From Turnera subulata (lineage: Eukaryota; Streptophyta; Magnoliopsida; Malpighiales; Passifloraceae): DNA of 64,000 nt. The stretch spans positions 1-64,000 of the forward strand of contig JAKUCV010002380.1 in assembly GCA_028386065.3 (NCBI GenBank). The letters run 5' to 3'. Shown here piece after piece: positions 10,730-22,916 of this stretch. Position numbers and translations under genes: made by a program. Within the stretch, counting starts at the first letter, position 1, and every line of letters starts with the position of its first letter. The notes under the pieces were generated by a model. It was not told where the DNA came from, did not search any database, and worked only from the letters and a program-made list of their open reading frames with translations.

Positions 10730-13516
10730 TGAAGCGCCCCGACCCGTATTTACCATACACAGTAAACACGTGCCGAACTGTTCTTATTGATAGGGATTAC
10801 AATACAGCTCACAAGTAACTTACAACAGCAATACATATGTCACCCATGCTCGGGGACCATTATTCAGCAAACACAGCTCACATTATACAACAGTAACAGA
10901 GAAAAGAGCAAGCAACAGCAGCGGAACTATAATACAGCATCATATGCAACAGAACAGCAGCAGAAGACTCTATGCACATGCAGCAAGGTATGGATCTGGA
11001 GTCAGGTGGAGAAGAAAGCAGCAGCCATCGTACATCGTACCTGAACTACGAAACAACCAAACCTACGGGATGAAACCCCGCGGGCGAGGGGTGAGTCCTA
11101 AGTGCTCACCGACGAAGGATAAACAGAGATATATAATCAACCGTAACACTTTCGAAGTAAATACAAACAGCACAACAGAAGAATCCCCACAAACAACACA
11201 GTAGTAGAATCCTACTAACAGTAACTGAACCAAGACCAAAAGAATGCTTATTATTTTTATTAGCAATTTTATCTTTCGGGCCCCGTCACTGGACAAGCTA
11301 GGGTCGTACCTGGTTATTAACTAATTTCGGATGCCAGGCCAAATCACAATTTGGGATCAACATCCCAATATCACAAATCCGGGATCAACATCCCAATAAC
11401 AACATCATCCGGGATCAATATCCCCAACAACCAACCAAACCGGCCATGACACCACAGAACTAGTCTCTAACCATCTAGTCGTACCCCTACTTTCCACGTG
11501 ACAAATTTCATCATCATCTCAATTTCAGTCCAGTTTCTTTACTCTATTCTCAATTATCCAACTTTCCATTATTCCAGATTATTTCTCAGATCAACTCAAC
11601 AACAGACTCATAACATCAATTAATCACAGCTTAACAGTTCAGCACTATTCAACACAGTATCCACAAGTCTATTCATAATCCAACAACAGCATCAACAAAT
11701 TCAGCAACAATCAAATAACAGTCGATAATCAATTCAGCAGTTCAATCAAACAACAAAAACAAACACAGTATTACGGGCACATATCCAAGGTTATCCATCC
11801 TCACCTTAGCCGATTTTCAGTTATGAAACTGTCCAACAGACTCCAAGTTCGGCTCCTCAGGTATCTGCTCGTTATCAACTCCTATATCAAACAAATAATA
11901 TGCACACATAAGTGATATGCAAATGTCACGCTACTACTGTATACTGAAAAATAAATACTAACTCGTCTCGGTTACTTCCCCGGGTTAGTTTTCCATTATC
12001 ATCATCATTCACCATTTATTTCCAGTGTCTAAAATAATACTATACTTATACCTATACCCGGATACTATTCTAGTACAATACCTACTTTGATAATACCCTT
12101 TCCATATTTATTTCTACAAGTATGTACTTTCCAAAATTATTAATTACTATTATTATTATTAATTTTTTCCATGATTATCTCCTCAATTTAATTATTCTAC
12201 TATTGTTTATCACATTTATATTTTCCTAGAACACTAATTATTCCCAAAATTAAATCTATTTTATTTTCCAGAATATTATTTCCCTGAATTATATCCCTTT
12301 TTATTTTTTTTCCCAATTAATTCTCTTTTTTCAGAATTTTCATCTATTCCAGAAATTTTTTTTTTTTTTTTACTGGACTGGGCTGGACTATGCAGCCCAT
12401 CAGCCACAGCCCAGCCCAAAACCCACAGAACCCAACTCAAACTCAGCCCAGCTACTGCACAAGCCCAAAACCCAAGCTCACATGGGAGCCAGGTAGGCCC
12501 GCGCAGTAGCCCACCAAGATGGTCCGGCCCATGTTAACCCAAGCCTAGGTCAACCCAGCAAAAACCGGGTCGGCCCGCCCGTTTAGACGGGTCATCCCCA
12601 ACCCGTGAGTGCTGCTCACCTACGCGAGCTACAGCACGGCGGCTCCTCGTCGGGAAAAAGCGGCGGCAAGCGAGGTGTGGGAAGGTCGAGCAGGGCGGTG
12701 AGGCGAGAGCGGCGCACGGCGGGGAAGAGCGTGACGGCAACGGTGTCGGCAGACATGAGTCCAAGGGGTCGTCGGCACGGCTGTGGGCTCGGGTCTTCGC
12801 TCGGGCGGCGGCGGTTCGCAGCAGAGCAAAGGCGTCGTTGGTGGTGACATGCAGGGTGAGGAGGACGGCGCGCGCGTGGGAAAGGAGGGGAGGTGCAGGT
12901 GGTGGCGAGCTGATGTGGTGGCGGCTCACGGTGGTGGTCCCCAAAACGGTGGCGTTGGATAGGGAGTGTGTGTGTGTAGTTTAAATTTTTTTCTTTTGGC
13001 TGGTTTTGTGAAGGAAAAGTTTTGGTTCTGGACAGTGTGTTTTTGCAGGAGAAGAGTGAGTGTTTGCAGGTGAGTTGAAGCGTTGATGGTGACACTAAGC
13101 AGGAAGAAAAAGAATCAAGACGCAGTGTAGGACAAGGCTAGTCACAGGCAGAGTACTGGTGGTTCACGGATATCACTCACATGCAACACAGTGGTAGCGG
13201 CTGCTGCAACACTGTGCAGCATGTGAAGCGGGTTCCGTCCGGACCAGCAAATAACTAATGTACCCCCTTGACTTTATTTCCGGCCCGATAATTTGGGGTT
13301 AGTCCTGAATTTTCTGAAGATTCCTGGACCCGAAAAATTCCAACTTGGTCCGGAAAATCCGCAGAAAAATCCCGAGCGTGGGACAAGGCTCGGTTTCGGA
13401 ATCCAATGCACGAATTACCATAAATTAATTACCCAAGATTAATTTTAATGGTAAATAACTGTAAAAATAAATTTTACGGTGACGGTAAAAACTTAAAAAT
13501 TACCCGGGCTGTTACA
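10730..13516 (-). repeat. Complete 3' LTR of the gypsy element
   Basis: Runs from tgaagcgccccgacccg to cccgggctgttaca on the plus strand, with TG..CA ends. The adjacent ataat (10725-10729) is the presumed target site. Composition is strongly zoned: an AT-rich central part (about 11900-12370) is followed by a GC-rich block (about 12500-12960) that produces spurious open frames on both strands. Confidence 0.92.
11351..11426. repeat. Short tandem repeat in the left LTR (3 units)
   Basis: The unit 'gggatcaacatcccaatatcacaaatcc' occurs in three imperfect copies here. The homologous site in the right LTR (18931-19034) has four. Confidence 0.85.
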
Positions 13517-13534
13517 GCCTACCCATCTTAAAAG
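13517..13534 (-). promoter_or_regulatory. Polypurine-tract region of the gypsy element
   Basis: Directly inside the 3' LTR, the minus strand reads cttttaagatgggtaggc and then the LTR start. This is where plus-strand priming should occur. The tract is interrupted by pyrimidines, so its function is doubtful. Confidence 0.5.
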
Positions 13535-13551
13535 AATTTCGTCCCCGAAAT

Positions 13552-16500
13552 TCACTCCGGTGCTGTAAACAGGTGCGGATACTGGGAACGTATGTGCTCC
13601 TCAACTTCCCATGTAGACTCATTCGCAGAGTGCTTGCTCCACTTAACCTTCACCATAGGAATGACTCGATTCCTCAACTGTCTGACCTCTCGGGCAAGGA
13701 TTTGCTCCGGCAATTTCGTATACGTAAGATCCTCTGCGACCTCAACATCTGCTGTAGTAACCACATGACTCGGATCAGATCTGTACCTCCTCAACATGGA
13801 AACATGAAACACATCATGAATCCGGGACAATTCCTCTGGTAAAGACAGTCTGTATGCCAAGGGTCCAACCCTTTCCACAATCTCATATGGTCCAATGTAC
13901 CTGGGACTCAGCTTCCCTCTTTTCCCGAATCTGATAACACCTTTCTAAGGTGCAACTCGGAGGAAAACTCTTTCTCCCACTTGGTACTCCATCTCACGAC
14001 GATGCTTATCAGCATAACTCTTCTGTCGGTCCTATACTGCTCTCACACTCTGCTTAACTACCTGAATCTTGTCAACTGTCTGCTTAACCAAATCTGGACC
14101 CACAATCAAACGAAGACCTTCTTCATTCCAATATACTAGACTTCGGCATTTCCTTCCGTAAAGAGCTTCAAACGGTGGCATGCCGATGCTGGAATGAAAA
14201 CTGTTGTTGTAGGTGAACTCCGCTAAGGACAAATACTGATCCCAACTCCCACTGAAATTAAGAGCACAAGCCCTTAACATGTCCTCCAGCATCTGAATAG
14301 TCCTCTCTGACTGTCCGTCTGTCTGAGGATGAAAAGCAGTACTGAAACTCAGCTTCGTCCCCAAAGCTGCCTACAGACTCTTCCAGAACCGTGATGTGAA
14401 TCTCGGATCCCTGTCTGAGACTATGGACTTAGGAATCCCATGAAGTCTCACGATCTCTGCAACATACTGTTTCGCCAACTTATCCAAAGTATCTGTCTGT
14501 CGGATGGGGAGAAAATGAGCTGATTTTGTAAGTCGATCAACGATAACCCAGATGGCATCATGCTGTCTCCAGGTCAACGGTAATCCAACCACAAAATCCA
14601 TAGTGATCATCTCCCACTTCCACTCTGGCACTGACAACGATTTCATCTTCCCTGCTGGAGCCTGATGCTCGGCTTTCACTTGCTGAAAAGTGATACACTT
14701 AGCCACATACCCGGCTACATCCTTCTTCATACGTGGCCACTAGAAATGATTCCTCAAATTCTGGTACTTCTTGGTGCTTCCGGGATGCATAGCATACGGC
14801 GTCATATGCCCTTCTTCCAAAATCTGACTGCGTAGGTCACCAACACTGGGTACATATAGACGTTTCCCCAGCGTCAATGCACTATTCTCAGCTATGCGGA
14901 ACTTATCTTCTTTCCCACTACGGACTGCTTCCTTTAGCTTGATCAAGTCAGGATCTCCATCTTGTAGTTCCACAATCCAGCCTCTCAGGTTAGACTTGAC
15001 TTCAATATGGGTCAACAAAACTCCTGTCTCATCAACTGACAAATCAACTCCCATCTTCCTTAACTCGATGAGTGAGGACATCGAGTAGGTTGTGGAAGCA
15101 TCTTCTGGCTGTCTCCGGCTCAAAGCATCTGCTACAATATTAGCTTTTCCAGGGCGATACTCAATAGTACAATCATAATCATTCAGCAACTCGACCCAAC
15201 GTCTTTGTCGCAGGTTAAGTTCCTTCTGAGTCATGATGTACTTGAGACTCTTATGATCTGTGAAGATCCGACATCTCCCTCCAAACTGATAATGTCGCCA
15301 AATCTTCAAAGCAAGGATCACTGCGGCCATCTCTAGATCATGTGTCAGGTAGTTCTTCTCATGTGGCCTCAACTGTCTCGAAGCATAGGTAATCACTCGG
15401 CCTTCTTGCATCAGAACTGCTCCCAAACCAAGACCTGAAGCATCACAAAACAGCACATACTCCACTCCGGGCTTAGGTACTGTCAAAACTGGTGCTGTTG
15501 TCAACTTCTTCTTCAGTTCATCAAAACTCTTCTGGCAGGCATCACTCCATACAAAAGCTTGATCTTTCCTCAATAGCTTGGTCATGGGACTGGCTATCAA
15601 GGAAAAACCCTCAATGAATCTCCGGTAATATCCTGCAAGGCCAAGAAAACTTCTGACTTCAGGTACTGTCTTGGGCGGCTCCCACTCCAAAACGGCTTTT
15701 ACCTTGGCAGGGTCAACCTTAATCCCATCTCCGGATACAACATGTCCATGGAATGCAACTTCCTCCAGCCAGAACTCACACTTACTGAACTTGGCATACA
15801 GCTTTTTCTCTCGCAGTCTCTGTAGTACTACCTTCAGGTGCTCCTCATGTTCTTCCCTGCTCTTGGAGTATATCAGAATGTCGTCTATGAAGACTACCAT
15901 GAACTTATCCAAGAACTCGTTTAAGACCAAGTGCATCAAGCACATAAAAACTGCAGGTGCATTGGTCAAACCAAAAGGGACCACTGTGAACTCAAAATGC
16001 CCATACCGAGTACGGAAGGCCGTCTTCGGTATGTCCTTCTCTGCAATCTTGACCTGATGGTAGCCAGATCGAAGATGAATCTTAGAAAATACAGTAGCTC
16101 CCTGCAACTGATCAAAGAGGTCATCAATCCTGGGAAGCGGGTACTTGTTCTTCAGTGTCACCTTGTTCAACTATCGGTAGTCCACACACATCCGCAAACT
16201 AACATCCTTCTTCTTCACAAAGAGAACTGGTGATCCCCAAGGTGATGTGCTAGGTCTGATGAAACCCTTCTCGAGCAGCTCATCCAACTACTTCTTCAAC
16301 TCCTGGAGTTCTATCGGTGCCATCCGATATGGTGCCATCGAGATAGGCGTCACTCCTGGCATCAAATCGATGGTGTACTCAACTTCCCTGTCAGGTGGCA
16401 ATCCTGGCAAATCCTCTGGAAACACATCTGGAAACTCCCTCACAACTATGATGACCCCCAAAAATGGAGTCTGAACTTCTTCACCCTTAACGTGGGTCAA

Positions 16501-17059
16501 CAGAGCATCTGGATCCATCGGCTTCATCCCAACATCCTGATTAGCAAAGATACTACATGTAGTAGCAGCTCTCCCAATACCTATCAACAAAATCTTTTGT
16601 CCACTATCGAAAGTGAACAACACTTCCTTGGTTTGACAGTTCACCATAGCACTGTATTTGGACAACCAATCCATCCCCAAGATGATGTCAAAACCTCACA
16701 TATTCATCACAATCAACCGTGCAAAGAAAACCTCGCTATCGTATGAAAGCGATACGTCTCTGCACACATAGGTTAACCTAACCACTATACCCGCAGGTAA
16801 CCTAACCCTCATCGGACAAGCTAGACTCTATCCCGTACAGTTATGTAGTATTACAAAACTTTGCGCAATAAACGAATGCGTAGCACCAGGGTCTATCAAA
16901 GTATAAGCTGTACTACCAAAAACAGTAAAGGTACCTGCTATGACATCAGCATTCTCTGGATCCTCATCAGCGGTGATCACAAATGCTCTCGGCACTGCTG
17001 TACTCTGGTTCATGGCTGACTGGGTCCTAGCAGGAACAGCTCCATGTCCTTGGCCTCGG
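13552..17059 (-). pseudogene. Gypsy pol: PR-RT-RH-INT-chromodomain, broken
   Basis: Domains in translation order: protease with DPGATHSFIA (~16880-16910); RT with the FIDD active-site box (~15885); RNase H starting at CDASG (~15440); integrase with a degraded HHCC finger (~14690-14790), DDE residues near 14600 and 14418 and in the QSERTIQ block (~14310); chromodomain ending ESTWEVEEHI (~13600). One frame can be followed throughout, but stop codons interrupt it at 13945, 14032, 14371, 14740, 16171, 16288, 16696 and 16828. The integrase finger has Phe (KCITFQQ) where the last Cys is expected. This is an inactive copy; the long surviving RT-RNase H segment (476 codons, 16170-14740) makes the family easy to identify. 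Confidence 0.92.
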
Positions 17060-18182
17060 CCAACTCCAGAACCACTAGGAACACTAGCAACTGAAGCTTG
17101 CACCGTCTGAACAGGTGCCAAACCTCCAAATCTTCCCAACTTGGGACAAGCATAACGGTAGTGCCCAACTTCATTACACTCATAGCACCTCACCTGAGAT
17201 AGAGGAGGTCTCGGGCGAGCATTCCAAGATGAAGTCCCTCCAGACTGAGTCTAAGAACTGCCTCGGTTGTTGTAGTTGTTGTTCCATTCACGGCCCTAAC
17301 TCCCTGGTATGAACCGGCTCTGTCCATATCCTGTCCGGTTCGCTGGTGTTTGGAACCTCTTGTTCTGTCCCCCAGAACTCTGTGCGGCATGTCTCTTGTG
17401 GATCTCCTGTTGCTCCCTCTCATTACCCAGCCAAATATTCTCAGCTCTCAGGCATCTGTCAGTATGTCTTGGTAACTCTCATAGACCTTGCACCCCATAA
17501 CTGTCTGGATGCCAGATCGAAGACCATCCCAGAAACGTTTACATCTGGCCTCCGGGGTAGCCACAAACTCACTGGCGTAGATGGACAGTCAGTTGAACTT
17601 GATCTCATAATCATTGACCGTCTGATCCGGTCCCTGTTGTAGTCCCAGAATCTCCCGTCTCAGCTGGTCCTGGTATGCCTCAGAAACAAACTTCCTTCGG
17701 AATATCTCCATGAACTGGGTCCACGGCATAGTGACAGGTGTCGGCATGTCCCTGGTAGTAGACTCCCACTAATCAACGGTATCTCCTCGAAACATGGCAG
17801 CGGCATATTTGGCCCACCTGTCATTCCCACATGTCAGCTTCAGCATAACCCTGTTCATCAGTCTAAGCCATCGATCAGCATCCTGTGGTGTAGTGACACC
17901 GGTAAAGATCTCTGCCCCAAGCTTCTCCAGCTTCATATACACTGAATCCTCAACTGGCCCTTAATTTTCCTATTCCCGGGCTCCTATAGCATCAATACGT
18001 GCATTCCTGGCTTCTTTCCTTCGTAGTATCTGAGTTATCACGTTCAGCATCTGCGTAGGGTCTCCCAAAGGAATGTTCGGAAGGTGTTCCGAACCTCCCG
18101 CAACTTCCTGCGGTTGATCCACCGATACCTGATCGTCATCTAGGTGACCTCCAGCATTCTGATTCCCTCCAACCGGATCCAT
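17060..18182 (-). pseudogene. Gypsy gag with CCHC zinc knuckle, broken
   Basis: The start at 18182 gives MDPVGGNQNAGG. The central capsid region (about 17930-17480) shows retrotransposon-gag words such as WTQFMEIFRRKFVSEAYQDQ and DQTVNDYEIKFN. A CX2CX4HX4C knuckle (CYECNEVGHYRYAC, ~17145-17187) ends the gag part. Stops lie at 17961, 17970, 17769, 17589, 17296 and 17251, and a frameshift near 17460 separates the capsid frame from the knuckle/pol frame. Confidence 0.88.
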
Positions 18183-18288
18183 TCGAACCTATATGAGAAT
18201 GTATATGAATGCATGTCATATCATGCCGTGACAAATCTTACGCACAAACAAACAATCATGCAACCACAGTTATGTCCCTAATGACCTA

Positions 18289-18306
18289 CTGCCTGCTCCG
18301 CTACCA
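18289..18306 (-). promoter_or_regulatory. Primer-binding site of the gypsy element
   Basis: Three bases inside the right LTR the minus strand reads TGGTAGCGGAGCAGGCAG. It resembles the plant tRNA-Met type site (TGGTATCAGAGC) with a few differences. Position and TGG start support the call; the exact tRNA is uncertain. Confidence 0.6.
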
Positions 18307-18309
18307 AAA

Positions 18310-20610
18310 TGAAGCGCCCCGACCCGTATTTACCATACATAGTAAACACATGCCGAAACTGTTCTTATTGATAGGGATTACAATACAACTCACAAGTAAC
18401 TTACAACAGCAATACATATGTCACCCATGCTCGGGGACCATTATTCAGCAAACACAGCTCACATTATACAACAGTAACAGAGAAAAGAGCAAGCAACATC
18501 AGCGGAACTATAATACAGCATCATATGCAACAGAACAGCAGCGGAAGACCCTATGCACATGCAGCGAGGTATGGATCCGGATCAGGTGGAGAAGAAAGCA
18601 GCAGCCATCATACATCGTACCTGAACTACGAAGCAACCAAACCTACGGGATGAAACCCCGCAGGCGAGGGGTGAGTCCGAAGTGCTCACCGACGAAGGAT
18701 AAACAGAGATATATAATCAACCGTAATACTTTCGAAGTAAATACAAACAGCACAACAGTAGAATCCCCACAAACAACACAGCAGTAGAATCCTACTACAA
18801 GTAACTGAACCAAGACCAAAAGAATGCTTATTATTTTTATTACCAATTTTATCTTCCAGGCCCCATCACTGGACAAGCTAGGGTCGTACCTGGTTACTAA
18901 CTAATTCCGGATGCTTGGCCAAATCACAATCCGGGATCAACATCCCAATATCACAAATCCGGGATCAACATCCCAATATCACAAATCCGGGATCAACATC
19001 CCAATAACAACATCATCCGGGATCAACATCCCCAACAACCAACCAAACCGGCCATGACACCACAGAACTAGTCTCTAACCATCTAGTCGTACCCCTACTT
19101 TCCACCTGACAAATTTCATCATCATCTCAATTTCAGTCCAATTTCTTTACTCTATTCTCAATTATCCAACTTTCCATTATTCCAGATTATTTCTCAGATC
19201 AACTCAACAACAGACTCATAACATCAATTAATCACAGCTTAACAGTTCAGCACTATTCAACACAGTATCCACAAGTCTATTCATAATCCAACAACAGCAC
19301 CAACAAATTCCACAGCAATCAAATAACAGTCGATAATCAATTCAGCAGTCAATCAAACAACAAAAACAAACACAGTATTACGGGCACATATCCAAGGTTA
19401 TCCATCCTCACCTTAGCCGATTTTCAGTTATGAAACTGTCCAACAGACTCCAAGTTCGGCTCCTCAGGTATCTGCTCGTTATCAACTCCTATATCAAACA
19501 AATAATATGCACACATAAGTGATATGCAAATGTCACGCTACTACTGTATACCGAAAAGTAAATACTAACTCGTCTCGGTTACTTCCCCGAGTTAGTTTTC
19601 CATTATCATCATCATTCACCATTTATTTCCAGTGTCTAAAATAATATTATACTTATACCTATACCCGGATACTATTCTAGTACAATACCTACTTTGATAA
19701 TACCCTTTCCATATTTATTTCTACAAGTATGTACTTTCCAAAATTATTAATTACTACTATTATTATTATTTTTTTCCATGATTATCTCCTCAATTTAATT
19801 ATTCTACTATTGTTTATCACATTTATATTTTCCTAGAACACTAATTATTCCCAAAATTATATCTATTTTATTTTCCAGAATATTATTTCCCTGAATTATA
19901 TCCCTTTTTATTTTTTTTCCAATTAATTCTTTTTTTTTAGAATTTTCATCTATTCCAGAAATTTCTTTTTTTTTACTAGACTGGGCTGGACTATGCAGCC
20001 CATCAGCCACAGCCACAGCCCAGCCCAAAACCCACAGAACCCAACTCAAACTCACCCCAGCTACTGCACAAGCCCAAAACCCAAGCTCACATGGGAGCCG
20101 AGCCTAGTAGGCCCGCGCAGCAGCCCACCAAGATGGTCCGGCCCATGTTAACCCAAGCCTAGGTCAACCCAGCAAAAACCGGGTCGGCCCGCCCGTTTAG
20201 ACGGGTCGTCCCCAACCCGTAAGTGCTGCTCACCTACGCGAGCTACAGCACGGCGGCTCCTCGTCGGGAAAAACCGGCGGCAAGCGAGGTGTGGGAAGGT
20301 CGAGCAGGGCGGTGAGGCGAGAGCGGCGCGCGGCGGGGAAGGGCGTGACGGCAACGGTGTCGACAGACACGAGTCCAAGGGGTCATCGGCACTGCTGTGG
20401 GCTCGGGTCTTCACTCGGGCGGCGGCGGTTCGCAGCAGAGCTGAGGTGTCTTTGGTGGTGACATGCAGGGTGAGGAGGACAGCGCGCGCGTGGGAAAGGA
20501 GGGGAGGTGCAGGTGGTGGCGAGGTGATGTGGTGGCGGCTCACGGTGGTGGTCCCCAAAACGGTAGCGTTGGATAGGGAGTGTGTGTGTAGTTTAATTTT
20601 TTTTTCTTTT
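18310..20610 (-). repeat. Truncated 5' LTR of the gypsy element
   Basis: Collinear with 10730-13000 from tgaagcgccccg up to the 'gtgtgtgtagtttaa' stretch, then similarity stops at about 20610 in a T-rich run. The last ~490 bp of the left LTR (the U3 start in element orientation) have no counterpart here. The GC-rich block recurs at about 20110-20580. Confidence 0.9.
18931..19034. repeat. Short tandem repeat in the right LTR (4 units)
   Basis: Same 28-bp unit as in the left LTR (11351-11426) but with one additional copy, showing unit gain or loss after insertion. Confidence 0.85.
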
Positions 20611-22190
20611 AGTAGTTATGGAAAATTTGTAACACAAAAACAATAAAATGAAAAAAAAAGAGAAAATATTATATTATTCTGAAAAAACAAATGCAACGAT
20701 AGGTAATATTAACACGATTTTGTTTTTAAAAATATTCAACAAAATATTTTTAAAAAATGCCAAAGAATAGAAATATAACATAATATTCTGGGAAAAAACT
20801 AACACAATGTATAACAAACAGGAAAATAATATTTAATTCAAGAAAATTAACAAAAATTAAACTAATGCAATGTAAAAGAAAAAGAAAAAAATAAATTCAG
20901 GAAAATTAAAAAAACCAACATAATACCAAAAAATTGGAAAATAATATATAATACTGGAAAAAAACAAATGTAGTGGATGGGGAAAAAATATATATTATAA
21001 ATGAGGAAAAAAACAAATAAAATACAAACAAAAAATATAAAAATGTAAATAATACTGGAAAATTTTAAAAAACTAATACAATGTAAAGGAAATATAATAA
21101 AAATAAAAGAAAATAAAAAAATCCAATGGAAATTATTATTGCCGTCATTTTTTTATAAAAATTTCGTGAAAATTAAATAATAATGGAAAAAATAAAGTGT
21201 AACACAAAAAAAGTATTTTCTTTTATATAAATTCTTAAAAATATTAGTACTTACTAAAATACATACTAAAAGAAAGAAAAAAAAGGAAACTGAAAAACAA
21301 AAAACTAACACAGGAAAATAATATTTAATTCAAGGAAATTGAAAGAAATTAACACAATGCCAAAAAAATATGGAATACTGGATAATTTTTAAAAACTAAT
21401 GCAATGTAAAAGAAAATAGTAAAAAATATTAAATTCAAGGAAATTAAAAAAAACCAACATAATGCCCCAAAAATGGAAAATAATATAAAATAAAAAATTG
21501 AAATTAAAATTTTCACAGACATAAATACTTAAAAATCAAAGTAGAATAGAAAAGAAACTAAAAAGAAACTGTAAAACACAGAAACTGTATCCGAATTTCA
21601 TTGTACTGACGTCTGGATTTTCTCTGTGTGTTTTCAATTTTTTTGTTTCTGAAAAGAAACCATAAGAGACACACAAAATTTTAAAACAAAATAGACAAAA
21701 TAGAATTGTAAAGAAACTGTAAAATACAGGAACTGTATCCCGATTTCATTGTACTGACATTCGGATTTCTCAATGTGTTTTCATTGCTTTGTTTCTGAAA
21801 AGAAACTGTATGAGCAGAAACTTAAAAAACAAAAAAGAATTGTAAAGAAACTGTAAAACACAGAAACTGTATCCGTACATCAATGTACTAACATCCGAAT
21901 TTCTCTGTGTGATTATACTTTTTTGTTTCTTTAAAGAAACTGTATTAGATACATGAACTTAAAAACCAAAATAGTATTGTATAGAGAACAAAAAAAAAGA
22001 AGAATAAGATTAGTACGTACTGCAAGCTAAAAAAAGTAGGAAAATAGAGAAGAATAAATGGAGAGGAAACAGTATCAAAAACAAAACCTGTACCTGTATT
22101 TATAAATATTTAGAGATAAGAGTTTAACAATTATCAATTAAATTTGTTTGTTAAAAAATCAGAACAAAATAAATGGGCTAAAGTTTTTTT
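20611..22190. repeat. A-rich low-complexity block with tandem units
   Basis: Begins at the truncated LTR edge. It is extremely A-rich, with recurring words such as 'caatgtaaaagaaaa' and 'ggaaaataatat'. Three degenerate ~130-150-bp units begin near 21563, 21709 and 21839; each reads 'aagaaactgtaaaacacagaaactgtatcc..tcattgtactgac..tctgtgtg'. No coding frame. Origin is unknown: it may be the interior of an old non-autonomous element. Confidence 0.7.
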
Positions 22191-22210
22191 TAATCTGATC
22201 TCATGGAGAG

Positions 22211-22635
22211 TTTAACTTTTTTAATCTGATCCTGGAGGGTTTAACTTCTTTTTAATCTAATCTCAGTATCTTTTTTACTAATTCTGATAATTTATTTTAA
22301 AAAAAAAAACCGGAACAAAATCAATGAGTTGGTTTTTACCCATACTCTTACTTGAACCAAACAGAATTTCTTAGCACCAAATAGAGTTTCTTGCGTTGTT
22401 GTACAACCAAAATTAGAGCTGAAGTTTAACTTTTTTTAATCTGATCCTGGAGGGTTTAACTTCTTTTTAATCTAATCTCAGTATCTTTTTTACTAATTCT
22501 GATAATTTTTTTTTTAAAAACCGGAACAAAATCAATGAGTTGGTTTTTACCCATACTCTTACTTGAATCAAACAGAATTTCTTAGCACCAAATAGAGTTT
22601 CTTGCGTTGTTGTACAGCCAAAATTAGAGCTGAAG
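22211..22635. repeat. Tandem duplication, two ~212-bp units
   Basis: 22211-22424 and 22425-22635 are near-identical, both running from 'tttaactttttt..aatctgatcctggaggg' to 'ccaaaattagagctgaag'. A third partial copy of the 'accggaacaaaatcaatgagttgg' part appears at about 22806-22845. No protein coding seen. Confidence 0.9.
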
Positions 22636-22916
22636 TGAAGCTCTTTTTAAATTCTGTTTCGTTTTTGTCTTTTTTTTTTTTCCATTGTTCTGATGAACAC
22701 TACTCTACTCAGTACCGTATTGAAGAACAGAGGGAAAAAAAGGAAGTGAACCGACACGCAAGGGAAGTGAGGAGTAAGTTTCTGATAATTTTTTTTTAAA
22801 AAAAAAACCGGAACAAAATCAATGAGTTGGTTTTTACCCATACTCTGATTGGGATAATTATGAAAATTTTTCTTTAAAAAATTGGAACAAAATGAATGAG
22901 TAACTCATCTTGCTAA

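Larger units (their letters stand above)
10730..20610 (-). mobile_element. Degenerate Ty3/gypsy chromovirus (Tekay/Del-like)
   Basis: Two direct copies of a long terminal repeat flank 4.8 kb of minus-strand gag-pol. In element orientation the LTR starts TGTAACAGCCCGGG and ends GGGGCGCTTCA. The order 5' LTR, primer site, gag, protease, RT, RNase H, integrase, chromodomain, purine-rich tract, 3' LTR is that of Ty3/gypsy. The C-terminal chromodomain and the sequence style suggest the Tekay/Del clade. The left LTR is complete (2787 bp); the right LTR (the element's 5' LTR) stops after about 2300 bp, so the right target duplication is absent. Several nonsense changes make it non-autonomous. LTRs differ by a few per cent by eye, implying a moderately old insertion. 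Confidence 0.93.

Noticed and set aside
12534..13095. Overlapping 136- and 159-codon frames in the left gypsy LTR (and 20148-20558 in the right)
   Set aside because: They arise from the GC-rich LTR block, are duplicated with the LTR and have no protein family features.
13552..18182. Active retroelement or integrated virus
   Set aside because: Fourteen stops, a frameshift, a truncated LTR and no envelope-like gene show a dead Ty3/gypsy copy.
18209..18787. 192-codon plus-strand frame at the gypsy LTR edge
   Set aside because: It crosses the gag leader and LTR, runs opposite to the element and is Gln/Thr-rich low complexity.
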